From positions 31,401 to 95,400 of the forward strand of contig CP144170.1 of NCBI GenBank assembly GCA_039636785.1: 64,000 bases of DNA. Direction: 5' to 3'. The notes under the pieces were generated by a model, which saw only the letters and a program-made list of their open reading frames with translations, was not told the DNA's origin and did not search any database. This DNA comes from Micrococcaceae bacterium Sec5.7 (GTDB lineage Bacteria > Actinomycetota > Actinomycetes > Actinomycetales > Micrococcaceae). Both the position numbers and the translations under genes were made by a program. Shown here piece after piece: positions 59,901 through 64,000 of the stretch; the stretch's first letter is position 1; the number at the start of each line of letters is the position of its first letter.

Positions 59901-62218
59901 GCGGCATGCCCGAAGACGCGCACAATTTCGGCTGGGTCAGCCGGGGATCCAGCACATTCAACGGGATTCTCCAGGAACAGAATTGGGTACCGATGGGCAC
60001 CAAGATCGGTGTCATCAAAAATGGCCGGGCATTCCTGATCCCAAGCGTTGTACTCGGCATCGCCAACCAGATGGCGAGCCGGGCCGACGCCACCTTCGGC
60101 GAATCCCAGGTCAGCATCGCCTCAGCTATGCTCTCTCACGGCTGGATCGTCCCGGACAGGGACGGCAAACACGCCAACCAACGCCGCATCTCAGGGAAGA
60201 AGATGCGCGTCTGGGACATCCCGATCGCCGTACTCCTGGGTGAAGACGACATCCCTGATGACGGGCCCGGCTCAACTCCTGAACCACCTGTCGCGCCGGC
60301 CTCGCCGCCGCTTTTCCCGGACGGCACCCCTGCCGGGCCAACCAATGATGCGCCGGTCCCCGGCACCCACCACCCATCTGACGAGCTGCAGCCCAAGGAG
60401 GGCCAGATGCCACAAAGCCATACCTTCGTCGACGTCACCGGCGAAGTCGTCCTCATGGATCACCTCAGTCAGTGGGAAGACTGCATCAAGTGCCAGGAAC
60501 AGGCCGCCGGCGCGATCGACGGGCTTCCTATCCACATGAAGTGCTGGAACGCCTCCATGGAGGCTCTGAGAGTCGAACAGCAGTCACTTACGGCCAACGC
60601 CCCGGCTGTCGTTGTAGACCCTGCCCCCACAGCTCCGGCGCCGGTCGAAACGCCACTGCCGGCCACCAGCACCATCGAAGATGAATCTGTGCCCTTGGAG
60701 GATCCTGCTGACCCAACCGCTGCCTCCAAGCCCGAAAGCGAATCAGCACAGCTGCCCACCTTCGATGCCGCCTTGGCTGTCCTGGACGTCGACGGCCTCC
60801 ATATTCCAGGCCAAGCACTCCGTCCGCTGGAAACCATGCCTGCTCACATGGGCGAAGTCGCAGACCTTGCAGCAAGCCTGAACCTGGGCACCATCGTCCG
60901 GAAGACCAAGAATCAGGCCGGAAAGTGGAACTACAAAGCCGCTCCGGGCCAGTTCTACATCACCATCGAGGCCACCAAGCTGCTGCTGGGCCTCGAGGAC
61001 CTGCCCGGTGACCGAACCCAGCGCAACGAACTCATCAAAGCCCACACCACCGGCCATCCCTTCGTGACCCAGGCCCTGGACCAGGGCTGGCTGATGAGCA
61101 AGGAAGGCAAGTTCCTTGGTGGAACCACTCGCATGTGGCGCAAAGACGACAACCGCCGGGCCATGATCACGCTCATCCCCATGCTCGGTGACGACGCCTA
61201 TCCTGCCATCGTCGAATTCCGCAAGGACGGCAAGCCCAAGGGCCCGGCAAAAGCTGACGTCATCGCCACCCGTCTCCAGCGCCTGGCCGCCGCACTGCAG
61301 TACCCCTACACCGTTTCGGCCAGCAGCACCGGGCTGGATCTACTGTCCGAGACCCGGAAGGACCGCGAAGAAACGCTGGCACCCCTGGAGCCGGTTCCGC
61401 CGGCAACCATCCCCGGGCTGGTGCTGGACTACAACTGGTCCCGCAAACCCTCTGCCGAAGAGGCTGAACACGAGTTCATCCACGCCTACGACCGTGGAGC
61501 CTCATACCTCGCAGCCGCTGACACCGTCTTTGGCATCGGACACGCCACCCACCTGACCAACAACCCAACGTTTGACCCGAAGCTGCCCGGTTACTGGCGA
61601 ATCAACATCCCGCCGGCAGAAGAATGGCTGCACCCGTCAGTCTTCAACCCCCAGGGCACCATGTCATACGACGACTACTGGTACACCACCGAAACGCTCA
61701 CTTTCGCCACCAAGGATCTCGGCTACGAAATTGAGCCGCTGGAAGCCTACGTCTGGGAAAAGTCAGGACGCATCTTCTCCGGATTCGTCAAGCGCATCGT
61801 CGACGCCAGGACCCTCCTGGACACGGCAGATCCCGATGACCAGGCTGCCCGGGACATCATCAAATCCATGTACGTCCGTACCTTCGGCATGATCGGATCC
61901 CACGAGCACCAGGCCGGCCGTCAGGGATACGCCCCCGAACGCTACGACACCATCAAGGGCCGGGCCGGCGCCAACATCCTGCGCAGAATCATCGACATCG
62001 GCAAGAAAACCGGCCGATGGCCAGTCGCCGCCTACACCGATGCGCTGCTGTACACCTCCAACAACCCCGACGGTGCTGCCGCATGGCCTGGTGAACCAAA
62101 GACCTTCGGCCGCAAACCGGGCCAGTACAAGCACGAAGGCACCGCCAAGCTCGCGGACCTCCAGAAGTACCTCACCGGCTCAGGCTTCGACCTCGAAGCC
62201 CGCAACCTGTTCAAGTAA
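56951..62218 (+). CDS. Giant replication protein: primase Zn-finger, TOPRIM, helicase-like and PolB-like regions
   Basis: A 1755-residue protein. A CHC2-type zinc finger (C38, H41, C61, C64) is followed by a TOPRIM domain (IYLVEGEKDAD with E211; VADRDLAG with D263/D265). The central DUF927/SF3-like ATPase has an odd P-loop, QGGRSSYKTACA (about residues 700-710), and PVLVDDFAPDGD (about 758). After a linker, the C-terminal 300 residues hold words in the order of family B polymerase motifs: AYDRGASYL (Asp1514), KSMYVRTFG (Lys1638) and AAYTDALLYTS (Asp1697). It should prime, unwind and perhaps extend plasmid DNA. A large replicative enzyme beside a terminal protein gene is known from the linear Arthrobacter plasmid pAL1 (from memory). 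GTG start; ATG three codons on is possible. Confidence 0.8.
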   Translation: MTSMTPAPVSRSSLDRVIAALENRGYPIKRSDRFMTLCPCHADRTPSMHVTWEDGKVMLFCFSCSNSGSATFEDLARGIGLEPSDLFDEPLPPRDSRPNASVTKKPVERRKPLPQILPSADDSNGALQPRHRFETTATYDYVDAEGNLVQQVIREECKVKAHPSKRFKQHFVDTATGEIVNQKPAGFVPVPYNLPAVLAAVQAGKTIYLVEGEKDADTAAAHKLVATTNAQGAGVFPKELAMWLLGYRENGEALQTKVRVVADRDLAGYRRAANLYQVLTDIGVKPTIVLPATKDPKSDLTDHFEAGYGTGDFIPTSLQTVQLLAQLEDIRQALKHVDAACEQSEARFRLALDTSDETTQEEEKSAAESWAKEGSRRLSSIRELADIGGEVNADDAQLVTAIGEVRDQAFARVNDTYTTLGLKAPASVLDRQGGEVVPFAKPTGPVVAPGVYADDPAPHVPNTTVTYRVRRGETVKVTEKFSEDEGVKYRYDSVMNCWAEVIDQFVEDDGLESEFSRPSLGMRVKFRRWRRDENQRPIRLPDGSFEIEEQIVTWTADTIQKGKWAEEIPWYGAAALASTSRRGKDAAFDGILKAVQGPAQKTAKYTSTGWRETPDGRIFIHAGGAISATGPVEADVALPDAMAVYRMPDPTTDAGRLREAWMEGVKPLLKDIPARIVYPMLGFVFESVFADRMKVTLHFQGGRSSYKTACANIGMQFFAPGIHFGNKREVVSGANSGGTALGILRTAAICANMPVLVDDFAPDGDPKRAQKKLGDVARINYNGSLRAVGTVNGGVRNDRPLNTGLITTGELGPDDSAETRLLTLLLSPGDIQNAQDLFPRLEHTVARRGRALLGSSLIQYLAETLDEEIAERAHWQDHRGEPGNPYDFWVEQIRKLPHDSSLEGRFSDSAQWCSHGIRLMLRMMVTRGALSQEEATNILARADQGILEALALQNDVAGDSGHRLINYLKDAIASNEAHLSNADGGMPEDAHNFGWVSRGSSTFNGILQEQNWVPMGTKIGVIKNGRAFLIPSVVLGIANQMASRADATFGESQVSIASAMLSHGWIVPDRDGKHANQRRISGKKMRVWDIPIAVLLGEDDIPDDGPGSTPEPPVAPASPPLFPDGTPAGPTNDAPVPGTHHPSDELQPKEGQMPQSHTFVDVTGEVVLMDHLSQWEDCIKCQEQAAGAIDGLPIHMKCWNASMEALRVEQQSLTANAPAVVVDPAPTAPAPVETPLPATSTIEDESVPLEDPADPTAASKPESESAQLPTFDAALAVLDVDGLHIPGQALRPLETMPAHMGEVADLAASLNLGTIVRKTKNQAGKWNYKAAPGQFYITIEATKLLLGLEDLPGDRTQRNELIKAHTTGHPFVTQALDQGWLMSKEGKFLGGTTRMWRKDDNRRAMITLIPMLGDDAYPAIVEFRKDGKPKGPAKADVIATRLQRLAAALQYPYTVSASSTGLDLLSETRKDREETLAPLEPVPPATIPGLVLDYNWSRKPSAEEAEHEFIHAYDRGASYLAAADTVFGIGHATHLTNNPTFDPKLPGYWRINIPPAEEWLHPSVFNPQGTMSYDDYWYTTETLTFATKDLGYEIEPLEAYVWEKSGRIFSGFVKRIVDARTLLDTADPDDQAARDIIKSMYVRTFGMIGSHEHQAGRQGYAPERYDTIKGRAGANILRRIIDIGKKTGRWPVAAYTDALLYTSNNPDGAAAWPGEPKTFGRKPGQYKHEGTAKLADLQKYLTGSGFDLEARNLFK

Positions 62219-62230
62219 GGAGGAGCCACC

Positions 62231-62818
62231 GTGTACGAAGATCCCAAACCACCCACACCCACCGAGCGGCGCAGCACCTTCTTCGCTGCCCTTACCGGAC
62301 GGAAAGGCGCAGAAGTCTCGGGTAAATCCACCAACATCGTGGGGATGCTCCAGACGCTGTTCCCCAAAGAAGGAAAGATCGATACCCGCCGTGCTGCCGA
62401 ACGTCTGGGAGTCAGCCAGCGGACGGTGCAGCGCTGGGCGAAAGGCGAGCAGAAGCCGAAAGCTGACAACCTTGCCGCGCTGAACAAGCGCGCACGGCAG
62501 GCTGCCACCACAAAGGCCGGCCGTGCCGCTGCCGTTAAGAGCCAGCTGCACGGCAAACTGGCCCGGCAGGGCGCGAAAATCACCATCCGCGGCCATCAGG
62601 GCGTACCTGGTACCAGCGCTTACGGAGATACCTACACTCGTTTCCGGTCAGCAACACTGAAGATGACGCCAGAGCAAATGCACGATCTCTACATCGCCTA
62701 CGCCGAGCACGGAGACACCGGGCTCCACGATTTCCTCGAGCAGCAATACAGTGAAAATTACGGTGCGGGCCAATGGAATATGGACTTCATCAGCAACATC
62801 GACCTCAACGAGATCTAG
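62231..62818 (+). CDS. Tpg-like telomere terminal protein
   Basis: The 195-residue product has a helix-turn-helix close to its first third (DTRRAAERLGVSQRTVQRWA) followed by a basic stretch. The C-terminal half (ARQGAKITIRGHQGV ... RSATLKMTPEQMHDLYIAYAEHGD ... MDFISNIDLNEI) follows the outline of Streptomyces Tpg proteins. These attach covalently to the 5' ends of linear replicons and prime the synthesis of the ends. GGAGGAG lies before the GTG start, 12 bases after the replication gene, so the two are made together. Tpg function implies a linear plasmid. Confidence 0.72.
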   Translation: MYEDPKPPTPTERRSTFFAALTGRKGAEVSGKSTNIVGMLQTLFPKEGKIDTRRAAERLGVSQRTVQRWAKGEQKPKADNLAALNKRARQAATTKAGRAAAVKSQLHGKLARQGAKITIRGHQGVPGTSAYGDTYTRFRSATLKMTPEQMHDLYIAYAEHGDTGLHDFLEQQYSENYGAGQWNMDFISNIDLNEI

Positions 62819-62828
62819 GAGCAGCGGC

Positions 62829-63521
62829 TCAGGTGGGTTCCGCGGCCGCCAGCGGAGGCAGCGGTGCCGCCTCCAGGACGGCCGAGGAGCTCCCCTGCAG
62901 CCGCTGAAGGCCCCGAGGACCGTGAATCAGCGGCAGGGCCAGCCGCCAGTCATCGCAGGCCTTCAGCAAGGCAAATTTTGCCGCCTGCGCCTGGAAGTAG
63001 TTGGGGTAGATCTTTCTTTCAAAAATGGCACCACCGCCAGCTCCTGCAGTGACCCTGGTCAGAGACTTTTCGTCGAGCCGGCCAATTCGCGGAATCCACA
63101 CACCAATGCTCCTGAACCACACCAGGTACAGCACATGAGGCTCAGTCCAACCTCTCTTGTGCCAGTCCTCACCCCGAACGCCTTTCAGCTTTAGCGTCTC
63201 GGCAGCATCGACAGCATTTCGCCATTGCACCCGCTCCTGATCTCTGACCAGATCCGGAACTGCTACCAACCTGTGAATATCGTCTCTCCAGCGCGCCGGC
63301 AACCTGGTGCGGACCCACCGCCGCACAGTCCCTATCGACACCAGGCATTCTTGGGCCACGGCCGCTGCGTCCAGCCGGCCATCAGGCTTGAGAGCATCCA
63401 ACGCCAACCCCAGCACAAAATGAACCTGCGGACCATCAAACCAAGCCGAAACACCAGGTGCCCTTGAGGGAGGCCGGACCCCAACATTCTCGGAGGAACC
63501 GAGCAGCTCCGGGATCCTCAC
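62829..63521 (-). CDS. Putative DNA-binding protein near the right end
   Basis: The 230-residue product has a helix-turn-helix-like segment (LDAAAVAQECLVSIGTVRRWV, about residues 50-70, here cut to the core) and a basic, mostly helical rest. It resembles no family I know. Its GTG overlaps the end of the preceding small gene (GTGA), so the two leftward genes are coupled. The pair is convergent with the replication operon and lies between it and the terminal palindromes. Confidence 0.6.
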   Translation of the reverse strand: MRIPELLGSSENVGVRPPSRAPGVSAWFDGPQVHFVLGLALDALKPDGRLDAAAVAQECLVSIGTVRRWVRTRLPARWRDDIHRLVAVPDLVRDQERVQWRNAVDAAETLKLKGVRGEDWHKRGWTEPHVLYLVWFRSIGVWIPRIGRLDEKSLTRVTAGAGGGAIFERKIYPNYFQAQAAKFALLKACDDWRLALPLIHGPRGLQRLQGSSSAVLEAAPLPPLAAAEPT

Positions 63522-63802
63522 GACTCTGCCGGCTTATCCTCACCCTCGGCAGCTTTGGTCGCCACCTTGGTTGGCCGGCCCCGCCTATTCGGGTTGCGAG
63601 CCGCCCTGGCCGCCATATAGTCCTCGATGTCCTTCCGGGCGTAAATAGTCACCTTCTGGACCACCGGCTGAGGAAAATCCGGATCAAACTTCGGCTGCTT
63701 CTTGCGCGCGGCCGAAGCCTGGGTGATGAAGCTCTGCGGCTGGATACCCAACAGCTCGGCAGCCTCATCAGTAGTCAGCCAGCCCTCGCCCAGAATCGAC
63801 AT
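63518..63802 (-). CDS. Excisionase/AlpA-like small HTH protein
   Basis: The 94-residue product starts WLTTDEAAELLGIQPQSFIT, the MerR-type helix-turn-helix of excisionase and AlpA-like proteins. A wing with PQPVVQKVTIYARKDIEDYM follows, then a basic tail (ARNPNRRGRPTK). Such proteins bind and bend DNA, in excision or as repressors. It is the gene closest to the right edge and may act on the subterminal repeats. Confidence 0.72.
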   Translation of the reverse strand: MSILGEGWLTTDEAAELLGIQPQSFITQASAARKKQPKFDPDFPQPVVQKVTIYARKDIEDYMAARAARNPNRRGRPTKVATKAAEGEDKPAES

Positions 63803-64000
63803 TTTTCGTCCTCACATTCCTCGTTAGCAACACGAACGGAAATCACATTGCATCACCCATTAATGTATCTCAGATCAACTAAAGAGTCTGCTTTTCGCCA
63901 AAAGATCACAAAAGCGCATCGCAGCGCGCAGCCGGCTGGCCCGCTCCCCCCAATCGCGGAGCGATTGGGGGGAGCGCAAATCACAGCAAAGCCGCCCACA
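63803..64000. other. Subterminal palindrome-rich DNA
   Basis: No gene. The inner half is AT-rich and should hold the leftward promoter. The outer 100 bases are packed with palindromes, including CAGCCGGCTG at 63929-63938 and the hairpin at 63942-63976. GCGCAGC (GCTGCGC on the other strand) lies at 63926-63932. Confidence 0.6.
63942..63976. repeat. Perfect 16-bp hairpin with telomere-type centre
   Basis: CGCTCCCCCCAATCGC and GCGATTGGGGGGAGCG pair perfectly around the loop GGA. The centre reads GCGGAGC, on the other strand GCTCCGC, which fits the GCTXCGC motif of actinomycete linear-replicon ends. It lies 24 bases from the window edge. Confidence 0.8.

Overview
The window is high-GC DNA with actinobacterial gene families: a Tpg-like terminal protein, CGNR and HxlR regulators, a TcpC-type conjugation apparatus and Tad pili. 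It reads as part of a large plasmid of an Arthrobacter-like member of the Micrococcaceae; the genus is an inference from overall resemblance. A primase/helicase/polymerase-like protein and a Tpg-like protein sit side by side near the right edge. The last 60 bases hold a perfect hairpin around the actinomycete telomere motif GCTXCGC. Together these suggest a linear plasmid whose right telomere is at or just beyond base 64000.

Layout. 1-2.5 kb: a cut-off IS1182-type transposase and two hypothetical membrane proteins. 2499-16187: one 13.7-kb Tn3-family transposon with 38-44-bp inverted repeats and a perfect 5-bp target duplication (GTATC). It is inserted in frame into a small membrane-protein gene that can be rebuilt from the two flanks. 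Its cargo is a BrnT/RHH-like toxin-antitoxin pair, a three-gene operon (cupin, FAD/NAD(P)-binding protein, acyl-CoA-ligase-like enzyme), DinB, HPP, CGNR, HxlR and NmrA genes. A third terminal repeat makes its left end look like a 256-bp miniature element. 17.1-26.0 kb: a leftward conjugative type IV secretion operon (cell-wall hydrolase, VirB6-, VirB4-, VirB3- and VirB2-like proteins, TcpC). 26.3-27.9 kb: a sigma-factor-like gene and a Phd/VapC-type toxin-antitoxin pair. 28.3-41.2 kb: a rightward ParA/Tad pilus cluster (ATPases, TadB/TadC, Flp pilin, three pseudopilins, surface proteins, LysM-BTAD protein). 41.3-50 kb: accessory genes including a SIR2 protein and an AAA ATPase bracketed by 76-bp direct repeats, then NERD, AlbA_2 and EEP genes. 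50.2-55.9 kb: OLD-family nuclease and two nuclease-like proteins, probably defence. 56-62.8 kb: an iteron-like region and the replication genes. 62.8-64 kb: two small DNA-binding-type genes and the subterminal palindromes.

How it fits together. A gapped motif, (C)TGTCCGGWWT-N13-CMCCTCTTGTT, occurs four times with an invariant 13-nt gap. Three copies lie 37-40 nt before a supported start codon: the first T4SS gene, the Flp pilin and a hypothetical gene. The fourth lies in front of the small gene that precedes the replication protein. One copy is beside the plasmid's own sigma-like gene. I infer a plasmid-encoded regulon coupling conjugation, pilus production and possibly replication. No relaxase, coupling protein or prepilin peptidase is visible; they would have to lie outside the window or be supplied by the host.
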